NCBI RefSeq assembly: GCF_017357425.1
Contig: NZ_CP014571.1
Location: 806,001-870,000, forward strand
Source of the DNA: Arthrobacter sp. D5-1
Lineage (GTDB): Bacteria; Actinomycetota; Actinomycetes; Actinomycetales; Micrococcaceae
DNA: 64,000 bases
Direction: 5' to 3'
Shown here: piece after piece, positions 1-8,465 of the stretch
Layout of the letters: each line of letters begins with the position of its first letter
Position numbering within the stretch: the stretch's first letter is position 1
Translations under genes and position numbers: made by a program
Notes under the pieces: generated by a model
What the model was told of the DNA's origin: nothing
The model's database searches: none
The model's input: only the letters and a program-made list of their open reading frames with translations

Positions 1-1
1 G

Positions 2-472
2 GTGGACCGTATTGCTGACGAGGCACTGGCCAACAAGGCGATGCTGTACCGGTATTTCGGCAGCAAGGAACAGTTGTTTGACGAGGTCTTCTCCCGACGG
101 GTGGTCGCAGTAGTGGAGGAGACCGAATTCGACGCACTGGACTTGCCGGCGTACGCGGCCCGTGCTTTTGACCTTTACCAGAAGGATCCCAATGTCCTGA
201 GGCTCACCAACTGGTACATCCTTGAACGCGGCCAGGCGGCGGACCTTGAAACCCTGGTGACCTCACACCAGGAAAAGCTTTCCCGGATCGAAAGCGCCCA
301 GAAAGCCGGCCACCTTCGCTCTGATCTCACACCCATCGAACTGCTGGCAAGCGTGCGTGCCCTGGCCATGACTTGGCATACGCTCACTCCCGAGATGGCC
401 CGGTCCAAGCTTCCGAGCCTCAAACGGCGTCGCGAAACCATCATGGAAAACGTACAGAGGCTCGTCGGCTAG
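2..472 (+). CDS. TetR-family transcriptional regulator, 5' truncated by window edge
   Basis: The frame is open from the first base, so the true start lies upstream. The first visible residues, DRIADEALANKAMLYRYFGS, are the recognition half of a TetR helix-turn-helix, followed by the typical KEQLFDEVF. About 156 residues are visible and roughly 35-40 N-terminal residues are missing compared with a usual TetR protein of about 195. The C-terminal ligand domain shows no recognisable specificity. A 9-bp hairpin at 533-556 follows the stop. The target genes cannot be seen here; they are probably to the left of the window. Confidence 0.85.
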   Translation: MDRIADEALANKAMLYRYFGSKEQLFDEVFSRRVVAVVEETEFDALDLPAYAARAFDLYQKDPNVLRLTNWYILERGQAADLETLVTSHQEKLSRIESAQKAGHLRSDLTPIELLASVRALAMTWHTLTPEMARSKLPSLKRRRETIMENVQRLVG

Positions 473-532
473 TCCGCCCGTCCAGTGTTGCCTGCTGTCT
501 AGATGAGGCGTGCCTGTCGTACAACTCCCCAA

Positions 533-556
533 AGGCAGCCGGGCCTACGGCTGCCT
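533..556. terminator. Hairpin after the TetR gene
   Basis: AGGCAGCCG and CGGCTGCCT form a perfect 9-bp stem around a 6-base loop, 60 bases after the TetR stop. There is no T tract, so it is only a probable terminator. The leader between it and the GTG at 707 has a small CTCAAG/CTTGAG palindrome (568-582) and nothing else I recognise. Confidence 0.5.
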
Positions 557-706
557 GACCTCAGGCTCAAGAATCTTGAGCAAAAACTGATGGAACCTTT
601 CTTCGGCAACGACGCAGTAAGGCTTTATTTCTGTTGTGATTCCCGCAACAATGGTGCTTGCACGCCAGGCTGGGGTTTGGTGCCGCTGGCTTTTGGGGAG
701 TGTTTT

Positions 707-2353
707 GTGGGCAAGCATCATGATTCAGACCGGGCAATAAACTTGATCCGAGCATTAGGTTTCCATCGCGTCCTGATCGCGGGAAGCCTGGCCATCCTGG
801 CCTTTTTCGCCTTCGGGTTCCAGCCTCTCAGTGCCGTTTCCACCAGTGGTGTGGGCGGTTCCTTGGCGCAGGGCGTGGTTGAACCGACGGCATTGGGCAC
901 CCTGGTGCCGCCGGAGGCCGAGACACTCGTCATCGATCCCATGCCCGAACCTCCGGAACAACTTCCCGGAACGCCCATGGTCTACTTTGACCGCGCCATG
1001 GTCCGAACCGTCAGCAAAGACGGTTCCACTGGCCTCACGGTAGCTTCCGCCGGGTTGTCCCGTCCGCCCACCGGTGCCCTGTACGCACCCCTAGAGGTCC
1101 TCAATCTGAGTTCCAACTATGGCTACCGCTACAGCCCCCTGACGGGCTTGGCAGGCGAGTTCCACTGGGGCCAGGATTACGCCGCCGCCTGCGGAACGCG
1201 CGTTTACGCGGCCGACGCCGGTGTGGTCCGGGCCGTCGGCTGGCACTTGTGGGGTGGCGGAAACCGCGTGGAGATCGAACACGGCAACGGCTTGGTCACC
1301 ACCTACAACCATCTGCAGGCCATCGGCGTCACCAAAGGCCAATCAGTCCGGGTTGGCGAGGTCATCGCCCAGGTTGGCACGACCGGCTGGTCCACGGGCT
1401 GCCATCTCCACTTCGAGACAATCGTGAACGGCCTGCACACCAATCCCAACGGCTGGACCTACCTGCCCATGCGGCAGATTGATCCGCTGCAGAACATCTC
1501 CATGGTCAACTACCAGCCCGGCGTTGGAACGGGAACGTCCGCGGCTCCGGAATGGGCCGTTCCGGTGGCCGACGGCACCAACCGCGCCGTCATCGGTGGA
1601 GAGCACGAAGAGCACGAGCCACTGCCGGTGGTGGTTCCGCCTACCACCACGACTCCGGGTACCACCACGCCGGGCACCACGACTCCGGGTACCACCACGC
1701 CCCCGGTGCAGACGCCGGCGCCAACGCAGAGTCCGACGGCGACCGCCTCACCGTCCGTGACGGCGACGCCGACTCCGACCCCGACTGCAACGCCTACGCC
1801 GACCGTTACACAGACTGCGACGCCGACTGCTTCACCCACGGCCGCACCTACGCAGACAGCTACCCCAACTCCGACGCCTTCGCCGACCACCACGGCGCCG
1901 GCTCCGACCACGGCTCCGACCACGAAAACTGTTGCACCGCCAGTGACGTCGTCGGACGCTTCGGCGCCGACCGCCGTCGTGCCTCCTGCGGCACCGGCTC
2001 CGGCCGCTCCAGCGCCGGCAGCGCCCGCTCCTGTGGCACCAGCGCCGGCGGCACCTGCGGTGGTTGCCCCGGCCGCGCCCGCTCCGGCAGCGCCGGCCGC
2101 AGTAGTCCCGGCTCCTGTAGTGGTGGCTCCAGCACCTGCTGCGCCGGCCGTGACGCAGGCCGTGGCTCCGGCTCCGGCTCCCGTTGCGCCGGTGGCTCCT
2201 GTGCCTGCTCCGGCGCCCGTTGCTGTATTGCCGTCAACGCTCCCAGTGGTGGTTCTTCCGCCCGGATATGTCCTGGTAGCACCGGACAAGGTCCGGCTGC
2301 CCAACGGCACGGTGGTGCTGTTGTCCACTCTGGTCCTTCCTCCGACGCCCTAA
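707..2353 (+). CDS. M23-family peptidoglycan endopeptidase with long Pro/Thr/Ala-rich tail
   Basis: A zinc metallopeptidase expected to cut peptidoglycan cross-links outside the membrane. The GTG at 707 is chosen because GGGGAG (695-700) sits 6 bases before it; upstream in-frame ATGs lack such a site. The protein is 548 aa. A hydrophobic segment at about residues 21-38 is a signal anchor or signal peptide. The LytM/M23 domain (about 135-245) has HWGQD (H153, D157), H202 in YNHL and HLHFE (H233, H235), so the metal and catalytic residues are intact. Residues about 311-520 are low complexity: TTTPG repeats, then PT-rich, then PA-rich, probably spanning or binding the wall. The last 40 residues are hydrophobic and Pro/Val-rich. 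Confidence 0.9.
   Translation: MGKHHDSDRAINLIRALGFHRVLIAGSLAILAFFAFGFQPLSAVSTSGVGGSLAQGVVEPTALGTLVPPEAETLVIDPMPEPPEQLPGTPMVYFDRAMVRTVSKDGSTGLTVASAGLSRPPTGALYAPLEVLNLSSNYGYRYSPLTGLAGEFHWGQDYAAACGTRVYAADAGVVRAVGWHLWGGGNRVEIEHGNGLVTTYNHLQAIGVTKGQSVRVGEVIAQVGTTGWSTGCHLHFETIVNGLHTNPNGWTYLPMRQIDPLQNISMVNYQPGVGTGTSAAPEWAVPVADGTNRAVIGGEHEEHEPLPVVVPPTTTTPGTTTPGTTTPGTTTPPVQTPAPTQSPTATASPSVTATPTPTPTATPTPTVTQTATPTASPTAAPTQTATPTPTPSPTTTAPAPTTAPTTKTVAPPVTSSDASAPTAVVPPAAPAPAAPAPAAPAPVAPAPAAPAVVAPAAPAPAAPAAVVPAPVVVAPAPAAPAVTQAVAPAPAPVAPVAPVPAPAPVAVLPSTLPVVVLPPGYVLVAPDKVRLPNGTVVLLSTLVLPPTP
1637..2242 (+). repeat. Low-complexity Pro/Thr/Ala coding repeat
   Basis: This part of the M23 gene encodes tandem TTTPG units, then (P/T/A/S)-alternating and (P-A-A-P)-type stretches. 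The DNA is internally repetitive (ACCACC/CCGGCG-type words) and leaves long open frames on the opposite strand, which are artefacts. The length is likely to vary between strains by slippage. Confidence 0.85.
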
Positions 2354-2373
2354 AGGTCCCCACGCTGAGGGCA

Positions 2374-2403
2374 CGCGAAACGCCGGCACGTCTGCGTTTC
2401 GCG
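2374..2403 (+). terminator. Terminator hairpin after M23 peptidase
   Basis: CGCGAAACGC and GCGTTTCGCG form a perfect 10-bp stem with a 10-base loop, 20 bases after the M23 stop. No T tract follows, as is common in high-GC actinobacteria. Confidence 0.6.
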
Positions 2404-2473
2404 CCCCCAAGCCAGCTCCCGTAAGCTCGATGGCGGCAAGCCCGCCAGCCGACGTCGTCAGGAAGCGAATCCC

Positions 2474-2956
2474 ATGACCAGCCTGTACAGCATTCCCCTC
2501 ACCTTCAACGATGGCTCAGAAGCGGACTTCGGCCGGTTCGAGGGGAAAGCGGTCCTGGTGGTCAACGTGGCGTCCGAGTGCGGCTTCACACGCCAGTACG
2601 CCGGGCTCGAAGCGCTGTACGGCAAATACCGCGAACAGGGCCTGGAGATCCTCGGCGTGCCCTGCAATCAGTTCGGGGGACAGGAACCCGGCGCGGATGA
2701 GGAGATCGCGGAATTCTGTGAGCGGAATTTCGGCGTAACGTTCCCGCTGACCAGCAAAGCGAACGTCCTGGGGAAGCAGCAGCACCCCCTGTTCGCGAAG
2801 CTGACCCAGGATGAGGACGGCCAGCCTGCCAAGGTGAAGTGGAACTTCGAGAAGTTCGTCATAAACCGGGGCGGAGATCTCGTGGCAAGGTTCCCATCCA
2901 CAGTGGAGCCTGACTCCGAAGACCTTGTGAAGGCAGTGGAAAAGGCGCTGGCGTAA
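2474..2956 (+). CDS. Glutathione peroxidase family protein, probably thioredoxin-dependent
   Basis: A cytosolic peroxidase of 160 aa, the usual family length. It reduces hydrogen or organic peroxides. The peroxidatic Cys36 lies in ASECGFTRQY, and Gln70 (NQFGGQEP), Trp123 and Asn124 (KWNF) complete the catalytic tetrad. Cys82 (FCERNFGVTFPL) is at the place of the resolving Cys found in plant and bacterial enzymes that use thioredoxin rather than glutathione. Actinobacteria normally lack glutathione, so thioredoxin or mycoredoxin is the more likely reductant; this is inference. It stands alone, between the M23 terminator and the phosphodiesterase. Confidence 0.92.
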   Translation: MTSLYSIPLTFNDGSEADFGRFEGKAVLVVNVASECGFTRQYAGLEALYGKYREQGLEILGVPCNQFGGQEPGADEEIAEFCERNFGVTFPLTSKANVLGKQQHPLFAKLTQDEDGQPAKVKWNFEKFVINRGGDLVARFPSTVEPDSEDLVKAVEKALA

Positions 2957-3097
2957 AGCCATCAATTTTGAAGGGAGGAAAGTAATTTTCCAACATTCCG
3001 CCGGATGTTAGCCAGTTGTTGGCTAGTTGTCTGGTTGGATTGGCCCTACTGGATTGATACGGGAGACGCCGTCTCCCACCAAACGCTAAGGCAAGCT

Positions 3098-4081
3098 ATG
3101 GAGCTCATCGAGGCCGAGTACCCCAAACCAGGTCATGTGCTTTTGCACCTGAGCGATCTGCACCTGGTGGGTGGTCCGGGCACGCTCTATGGCTCTGTGG
3201 ACAGTGCCACCAGGCTCCAGGAGATCTGCGACCAGATCATCGCCTCCCGGATCAGGCCGGAAGCCATCATTTTCACCGGAGACCTCGCGGACAAGGGTGA
3301 GCTGGAAGCCTACAAGCGGCTCCGCGACATGATCGAACCAGTCTGCGACGCGCTCGGGGCCAAAGCCATCTGGGCCATGGGCAACCACGACAACCGTGCC
3401 AACTTCCGTTCCGCCTTTGTGGATGCCTCCGAGGCCAGCAAGCCCCACGACCCGGTGGACCGCAGCTACTTCGTCAACGGGCTCCGCATCATCACGTTGG
3501 ACACCACCGTCCCTGGCCACCACTACGGTGAACTGTCAGAGTCCCAGCTCGAATGGCTGGCTGCCGAACTGGCCACCCCTGCACCCGACGGCACCATCCT
3601 TGCCTTGCACCACCCTCCAGTCCCGTGCGTCCAGGACCTCGCCGTTTTGGTGGAGCTGCGCGGCCAAGCCGCACTGGCCGCCGTCGTCCGTAATACTGAC
3701 GTCCGCACCATCCTGGGTGGACACTTGCATTACTCCACGACGGCGGGCTTCGCCGGCATCCCGGTATCGGTGGCCTCGGCCACGTGCTACACGCAGGACC
3801 TTGGTGTCCGCGCAGGCGCGCAGCGAGGCAGGGACGGCGCGCAGTCGTACAACATGATCCATGTGTACGAGCACACGATTGTGCATTCGGTGGTGCCAAT
3901 GTCCGGCGGCGTCACCGTGGGCGAGCCCGTGGACGCTGACGAGGTTCAGCGTCGGCTGGCTGAAGCCGGCATCCGCATTCCCCACGAATCGCGGGTGGGT
4001 GCCCACACATCGCCTGGCACACACACCTCGTCGATGCCGCTTGTTGCTCCGGGTGTCTCTACTTCTCCCAAGGCGCCTTAA
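3098..4081 (+). CDS. Class III cyclic-nucleotide phosphodiesterase-like metallophosphoesterase (CpdA/Rv0805 type)
   Basis: A calcineurin-like metallophosphoesterase predicted to act on 3',5'-cyclic nucleotides or related phosphodiesters. The metal-binding motifs are all present: D20-x-H22 in LSDLHL, GDLAD (D62), GNHD (N96, H97), H171 in LHHPP, and GHLH (H209, H211). The ATG at 3098 is preferred over the in-frame ATG at 3005 because homology-like sequence begins at [13 protein letters not shown] lies 6 bases upstream, a weak site. The protein is 327 aa. The 3' end overlaps the convergent Stealth gene by 23 bases. Substrate choice cannot be read from sequence; the Rv0805 family also cleaves other diesters. 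Confidence 0.85.
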   Translation: MELIEAEYPKPGHVLLHLSDLHLVGGPGTLYGSVDSATRLQEICDQIIASRIRPEAIIFTGDLADKGELEAYKRLRDMIEPVCDALGAKAIWAMGNHDNRANFRSAFVDASEASKPHDPVDRSYFVNGLRIITLDTTVPGHHYGELSESQLEWLAAELATPAPDGTILALHHPPVPCVQDLAVLVELRGQAALAAVVRNTDVRTILGGHLHYSTTAGFAGIPVSVASATCYTQDLGVRAGAQRGRDGAQSYNMIHVYEHTIVHSVVPMSGGVTVGEPVDADEVQRRLAEAGIRIPHESRVGAHTSPGTHTSSMPLVAPGVSTSPKAP

Positions 4082-5474
4082 CCGGGAAGTACTTCTCCAG
4101 GAAGTCCGTCACCAGGTCCGCGCGCTCGTTGGCTTCAACCTCCGGGAAGCTGCCGTCGTTCAGGCAGAAGAAGTCCATGTGGCGCTTCGCCAGGAGCTTG
4201 GGCAGGTAATGCAGGCCTGCCCACATGGTGGAGTCCACGTACCTGACCTTGGCGTTGGTCTGCGTGACGGCGCGGCCCGTGAGCAGTGCGTAGTAGTGGT
4301 AGAACGAGTTGGTGACCGAGATGTTGTCCGCAGCGCGGAAACGGCTCCCGGCGGTCTTGGCGAATTCCGCCGGAAATTCTTTCTCCATGCGGGCCACCAC
4401 GCTGCGGCGCAGGGGAGCTGCGGTGTGTTCGAGGTGCCGGGTGGTGATCCGGCCAAAGCGCTCCCAGAGCAGCTTCCGGTTGACGCGTGCCGCGTTCTCG
4501 AAGCCGCTGCGTTCGGCGTCGTTCTCGCCCAACCCGATCCGGGTGTCAGCCTCGATGAACTTGGTGATGCCGCCGGGAGTGAAGAACATGTCCGGGCCCA
4601 CGGGGCGGCCAAAGAACATGTCGTCGTTGGAGTACAGGAAGTGCTCGGAAAGCCCCTCGATGTGGTGGAGCTGGCATTCCACGGCCTGCGAGTTGTGCGT
4701 GGGCAGGACTGAGGTATCGGCGAAGAACTCCTCGCTGCGAACGATCGTGACCGACGGATGATCGGCCAGCCACTCCGGGGCGGGGGAGTCCGTGGCGATG
4801 AAGATCCGCCGGACCCAGGGCGCGAACATGTGCACCGAACGCAGCGCGTATTTCAGTTCGTTGATCTGGCGGAAGCGGGCCTCATGGTCGTCACCCTCGC
4901 CCAGAACTGCCCCGGCCTGCTGCGCGCGCCGCCTGGCGATGTACTCGGGGTCGCTGCCGTCCACCCACGAGAAAACCATGTCGATATCAAAGTCGATGTC
5001 GCTGGCGTGGTCCGCGAACATGTTCTCGATGGTGGGCCAGGTCAGGCCGTGCCGCTGGACGGTTCCACGGACAGCGTCTTGCCGCAGCATGGTGCGGCGT
5101 GTCAGCGAGTTCTCCACGGGCAACTCAAGATGGTCGCCTTCAAACCGCCACAGTTCCAGCTGCACACCCAACGCCGGGCCGTACCACAGGCCACCGCCCG
5201 TTTCGACACGCGGGCGGTACAGGCGGAAGATGCGGGCTTTCCGGTTGGCGGACAGCTCGCCGTCAGCCACCAGGACCGAGGTCTTCTTCTTGGCGTCCAC
5301 TGTCATGGAGTAGAAGGGCTCGTTGCGGAACGCTGACACCAGCGCCTCACGGACCTCTTTGCGCGACTCCCAGTCGACAGCGACAACCGGCCTCTCGTCA
5401 TTGCCGCGTACAAGGATAAAATCGACGCCGGCAGCGTCCAGTGCCGCCCTGACAGCCAGGAGATCGGACACCAT
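4059..5474 (-). CDS. Stealth-family sugar-phosphate transferase (CDS from first canonical ATG)
   Basis: Stealth proteins transfer hexose-1-phosphate to build exopolysaccharide or wall phosphoglycans. The conserved regions appear in order: CR1 with [16 protein letters not shown]2 with [21 protein letters not shown] and [22 protein letters not shown]3 around [21 protein letters not shown], and CR4 with [13 protein letters not shown]. From the first ATG (5474) the product is 471 aa, but coding-like sequence continues in frame upstream to an ATC at 5648 (see separate entry). It follows the HAD phosphatase gene on the same strand, so the two are probably co-transcribed and act on sugar phosphates. 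The 3' end overlaps the convergent phosphodiesterase gene. Confidence 0.88.
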   Translation of the reverse strand: MVSDLLAVRAALDAAGVDFILVRGNDERPVVAVDWESRKEVREALVSAFRNEPFYSMTVDAKKKTSVLVADGELSANRKARIFRLYRPRVETGGGLWYGPALGVQLELWRFEGDHLELPVENSLTRRTMLRQDAVRGTVQRHGLTWPTIENMFADHASDIDFDIDMVFSWVDGSDPEYIARRRAQQAGAVLGEGDDHEARFRQINELKYALRSVHMFAPWVRRIFIATDSPAPEWLADHPSVTIVRSEEFFADTSVLPTHNSQAVECQLHHIEGLSEHFLYSNDDMFFGRPVGPDMFFTPGGITKFIEADTRIGLGENDAERSGFENAARVNRKLLWERFGRITTRHLEHTAAPLRRSVVARMEKEFPAEFAKTAGSRFRAADNISVTNSFYHYYALLTGRAVTQTNAKVRYVDSTMWAGLHYLPKLLAKRHMDFFCLNDGSFPEVEANERADLVTDFLEKYFPVKAPWEK

Positions 5475-5648
5475 GGCCTGTTGCGGGGTGAGGTCGGCGT
5501 TGATCAGGGCGTACCGCCCACGGTGACGGACGACGTCGGACCGGTGCTTAAGGTGCGCGACGACGGCAGGCGAAATCGCCTCAGCAATCGTGTCCTCTTC
5601 AATGGACGGGCTGCCGTGGTAGATCGGATCGACCTGTGCTTGTGTGAT
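5475..5648 (-). other. In-frame 5' extension of the Stealth gene lacking ATG/GTG/TTG
   Basis: Reading the Stealth frame upstream of 5474 gives 58 further codons with protein-like composition, including [19 protein letters not shown] just before the ATG. The extension contains no ATG, GTG or TTG. At 5648-5646 the codon is ATC (followed by ACA CAA GCA), and GGAG (5660-5657) lies 8 bases before it, exactly where an initiator would be expected. Starting there gives 529 aa. Either ATC initiates, the start codon was mutated from ATG, or there is a base error. Confidence 0.55.
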
Positions 5649-5696
5649 GGCTGTATCTCCGGGATCGTCGGTGCGTGAAACTGGACTCGCTGGTTG

Positions 5697-6617
5697 TTAG
5701 ATGGAAAGGGCCTCGCGCCAGCTGCGGAGGAAAGCGCCGCCGGCTTCGTCGTGGATGACGTCGTCCGCCAGTTGGAGGTCCGAGGCCGTCAGGATGGTGT
5801 AGGGCTTCACCGGTACGCCGTCTGCGGGCCGGACATCCACGTGCTTTACGTCGTGATCGTTGTGGTGAAGCCAGTCTGCCATGGCATAGTCCGTGCGGGA
5901 ATCACCCACAGTCCGCCACGAGAGCGGAGTAATGCCCTGGGCCGCGAGCAGTTCGACGGCGCGGCTCGCGCCGAGGTCTTTGCCGAGGCGGACGGATTCG
6001 ATGTCCGTGGAGATGATGGTGGGGTCCAGGCGGTAGTCCGCCGTGTCATCGGATTCCGGCGCGTGGTGGTCCAGGATCGCCGCGTTAAGGCCGTGCCGTC
6101 CCATAATTTCCAGGGCGTCGGCGTCGAAGAGTTTCTGTTCGGCCAGGTAGTCCGCGCTGGCCACGTCCAGGTGCTGCTCCACGGAAACCATGGCGCGCTT
6201 GGTCTCGTCAAAGAACATGTGCGCCGAATAGTCCTCGGCAACCAATCGGCGGATATCGTCGCCGTAGGCCTTGGGTACCGCGAGTTCGTGGTCCACATGG
6301 ATGGGACCGGGGCCTTCCGAAGTGTAACTGAACCACACAGCACCCTTCTCGCAGATGGCGTGGATGACGGTGTTGGCCGGCATTCCGGCGGCGATCATGG
6401 GCTCCATGACCTGCTCGCTGATGAACGCGTCAGAGCGGCCTGTGTTGAAAATGACGGGAATGCCCGCCGAGGCCAGCGCCACCATGTCCGCGATGATGTC
6501 CGGCTTGACGTCGCGCGTCACAGGGCTGGCAATGGGGCCGTCGACATCCAACAGCAACGCCAAGGCGGGCGTGGCGTGGGCAGCGGTCCGGTCAGTACCT
6601 TGGAGCGGTTGAGTCAT
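5697..6617 (-). CDS. HAD-superfamily phosphatase (Cof/sucrose-phosphatase-like)
   Basis: A cytosolic haloacid-dehalogenase-type hydrolase of 306 aa. Motif I is LLLDVDGP (D24 nucleophile, D26 acid/base), motif II is FNTGRS, and motif IV is VGDSRTDYAMAD, all intact; the large insert between motifs II and IV is a C2 cap like that of Cof-type sugar phosphatases. The natural substrate is unknown. The downstream Stealth gene begins about 50 bases later on the same strand and even in the same frame, suggesting one transcript that handles a sugar phosphate. There is no strong ribosome site; CAGAAT lies 7 bases before the ATG, so a leaderless transcript is possible. Confidence 0.82.
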   Translation of the reverse strand: MTQPLQGTDRTAAHATPALALLLDVDGPIASPVTRDVKPDIIADMVALASAGIPVIFNTGRSDAFISEQVMEPMIAAGMPANTVIHAICEKGAVWFSYTSEGPGPIHVDHELAVPKAYGDDIRRLVAEDYSAHMFFDETKRAMVSVEQHLDVASADYLAEQKLFDADALEIMGRHGLNAAILDHHAPESDDTADYRLDPTIISTDIESVRLGKDLGASRAVELLAAQGITPLSWRTVGDSRTDYAMADWLHHNDHDVKHVDVRPADGVPVKPYTILTASDLQLADDVIHDEAGGAFLRSWREALSI

Positions 6618-6744
6618 GACCCTATTCTGTCAGTCCCCGCGGCCACCCTCACAGCTATGACGTCTGTGACGCCCCACGAAGGATTTAGACGGCACTCGTG
6701 GAAAGTACGCGCCAGTACCGGCGGACCTTGCTGGTCACTGCTTC

Positions 6745-7197
6745 CTACCGGAATTTGCCCTCGGGATCCGGAGCGCATCGAGTGTTGCCGCCGAGCGTGG
6801 TGCCGAGGCTGCTGGTTCCAAGCTGCGTGGAGAATTTGCCATCGCCAAAGCCAGTGGTGGTCTGGTCTCGGCTGGCCCCCGAAGGCTGGGTTTGAACAAC
6901 GCCGCCGTGCATGCTGTCGAAGCTGAATTTAGTCCCTTCCATGCCCAGAGGCAGATGGCAGACGTCCCCCGGAGCCTCTGGAGTGACTTTTGTCCAGTCG
7001 CCGGGGGCGAGGGCTTGAATCTTGTTGAAGACGTCGAAGTACTCTGTGCGGGCTTGTTCTGGGTCCATGGTCTGCTCCGCGGTGCTGGTAGGTGGGTTGG
7101 TGCCAGGCGTTGTCCCACACCCTGCAAGGGTGAGAAGAATGATCGCCGCGGCGGGAAGGTCGCGCCTGGACCTAGACGGCATCAGCAGTCGATTCAA
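6745..7197 (-). CDS. Small lipoprotein of unknown function
   Basis: A 150-aa product starting at TTG 7197 (or ATG 7182). It has a basic N terminus, a hydrophobic stretch and the lipobox LTLAGC with Cys27, so it should be a membrane-anchored lipoprotein. The mature part starts with a Pro/Thr-rich linker followed by DPEQARTEYFDVFNKIQAL and a small domain with two Cys residues (in DVCHLPL and NTRCAPD), which may pair outside the cell. I recognise no family with certainty. It lies between the HAD gene (same strand, about 130 bases downstream) and the divergent 99-aa gene. Confidence 0.7.
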   Translation of the reverse strand: MNRLLMPSRSRRDLPAAAIILLTLAGCGTTPGTNPPTSTAEQTMDPEQARTEYFDVFNKIQALAPGDWTKVTPEAPGDVCHLPLGMEGTKFSFDSMHGGVVQTQPSGASRDQTTTGFGDGKFSTQLGTSSLGTTLGGNTRCAPDPEGKFR

Positions 7198-7423
7198 CGT
7201 TTCTTGATTCCCTCTTTGGCCGCTGTAACCATTACCGTGCCCGTGGAGAGGCTATTTTGCTACCCCCGGGAACCAGATCAGGGCCTTGCTCAAGTCAGGC
7301 GATCTGCGGGCGTCCAGGTCCGGGGCCGTAGGAGCAGAAGCCGGAAGTCACCTTTTGGCTACAACCTGCCTGTGCCGCGGGTCACAAGTTCCGTTAGGGC
7401 GCCAACTTCCATAGGCTTGCAGG

Positions 7424-7723
7424 GTGATCTTCAAAGCTGTGGGCGAGGGACGCCCGTACCCTGACCATGGATACTCGGCGCCGCGGGACTGGGCTGCCTT
7501 GCCCCCGCGCCCTATCCGCCTCGATGAATTGGTAACCACCAAACGGACCTTGGATTTGGAGGCATTGTTGGCTGAGGACTCAACCTTCTTTGGCGACCTG
7601 TTCCCGCACGTTGTCCAGTACCAGGGCGTCATGTACCTCGAAGACGGGCTCCACCGGGCCGTCCGCACGGCGCTCCACCAAAGGACCGCGATTCACGCAC
7701 GTGTATTGGTGATCGATGGCTAG
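7424..7723 (+). CDS. Conserved small protein with ParB-like DGLHR motif, probably leaderless
   Basis: A 99-aa protein starting at GTG 7424. No ribosome site precedes it; instead TAGGCT (7412-7417) sits 6 bases before the start, which fits a -10 element and a leaderless mRNA, common in actinobacteria. The C-terminal half reads LFPHVVQYQGVMYLEDGLHR then RVLVIDG, resembling the DGxHR turn of ParB/sulfiredoxin-like folds. Databases may list such proteins as VapB-like antitoxins, but no toxin gene is adjacent. Its stop overlaps the start of the LytR_C gene by 8 bases, so the two are translationally coupled and probably function together at the envelope. Confidence 0.7.
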   Translation: MIFKAVGEGRPYPDHGYSAPRDWAALPPRPIRLDELVTTKRTLDLEALLAEDSTFFGDLFPHVVQYQGVMYLEDGLHRAVRTALHQRTAIHARVLVIDG

Positions 7724-8432
7724 GCGGACGGGTCCCACCAGTCCGGAGGCGTCCCCAGCAAAAAAACGTAAGCGTCCCAAGGATGTGACGCTGCTCCATG
7801 GCCACCACGTGGTCACCGGCCCGGAGCTCCGGGCCACCTTTGCCGAGGATGCCGCGGCCCAGAAGAGCCGTTTCCGGCGCCGGCTGCTTCACGGAATTGT
7901 CCTGGTCCTGCTGGTGGGTGTGATCGCTGCCGGGGCCGTAGGCGCCTGGGCGATCATGAATGGCGTGATCAAAGTCCCCACCGCGATCGCCAGTAAAGCC
8001 CCCGTCAGCCTGTGCCCCACCACCACGTTCGACTACGTTCCGAACGAAACAGTGAACCTCAACGTCTTCAACGCCACCTCCCGCGGCGGCCTGGCAGGTA
8101 CCGTGGCTGAGCAATTTACTGCCCGGGGCTTCAAAGTGGCTTCGGTGGACAACAGCGAGACCGCCTACGCCGGAGTGGCCGTAGTAGTTTCCGGCGTCAA
8201 GGGCCAGGCGGCTGCGTTCAACGTCCAGCGCAACCTTGCCGGCACGGATTACTTCCAGGACAACCGTGAGGACGAGTCCGTGGATGTCATCCTCACCTCA
8301 GGCTACGAAGGCCTGGTGGAGCCCGAACTGGTGGATCAGACCCCTGGAAAGCTGTTGTGTCCGCGCGAAGACCTGCGTATCGCTGACAACTCCAAGTGGC
8401 CGATCATTCCGACGCTTCCGGCGGGGCAATAA
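7716..8432 (+). CDS. Membrane protein with LytR C-terminal (LytR_C) domain
   Basis: A 238-aa single-pass membrane protein. A basic cytoplasmic N terminus (KKRKRPK) is followed by one transmembrane segment at about residues 57-81 and an extracytoplasmic LytR_C-like domain (about 109-195: VNLNVFNATSRGGLAGTVA, then VASVDN, VVVSG and VDVILTSGYEGL). The LytR-CpsA-Psr catalytic domain is absent, so it cannot itself attach wall polymers; an accessory role in wall assembly is inference. It is coupled to the 99-aa gene before it and is followed 33 bases later by the convergent TetR gene. Confidence 0.82.
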   Translation: MARRTGPTSPEASPAKKRKRPKDVTLLHGHHVVTGPELRATFAEDAAAQKSRFRRRLLHGIVLVLLVGVIAAGAVGAWAIMNGVIKVPTAIASKAPVSLCPTTTFDYVPNETVNLNVFNATSRGGLAGTVAEQFTARGFKVASVDNSETAYAGVAVVVSGVKGQAAAFNVQRNLAGTDYFQDNREDESVDVILTSGYEGLVEPELVDQTPGKLLCPREDLRIADNSKWPIIPTLPAGQ

Positions 8433-8465
8433 CGGCCGCAGCAAGACCAGCGCCGCGCGCCTGTA

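Noticed and set aside
557..706. Possible c-di-AMP (ydaO-type) riboswitch before the M23 peptidase
   Set aside because: Such leaders are common before wall hydrolases in actinobacteria, but I could not match the conserved core here.
1510..2328. 272-codon open frame on the minus strand inside the M23 gene
   Set aside because: It is Gly/Ala/Val/Thr repeat only, the shadow of the Pro/Thr/Ala coding repeat.
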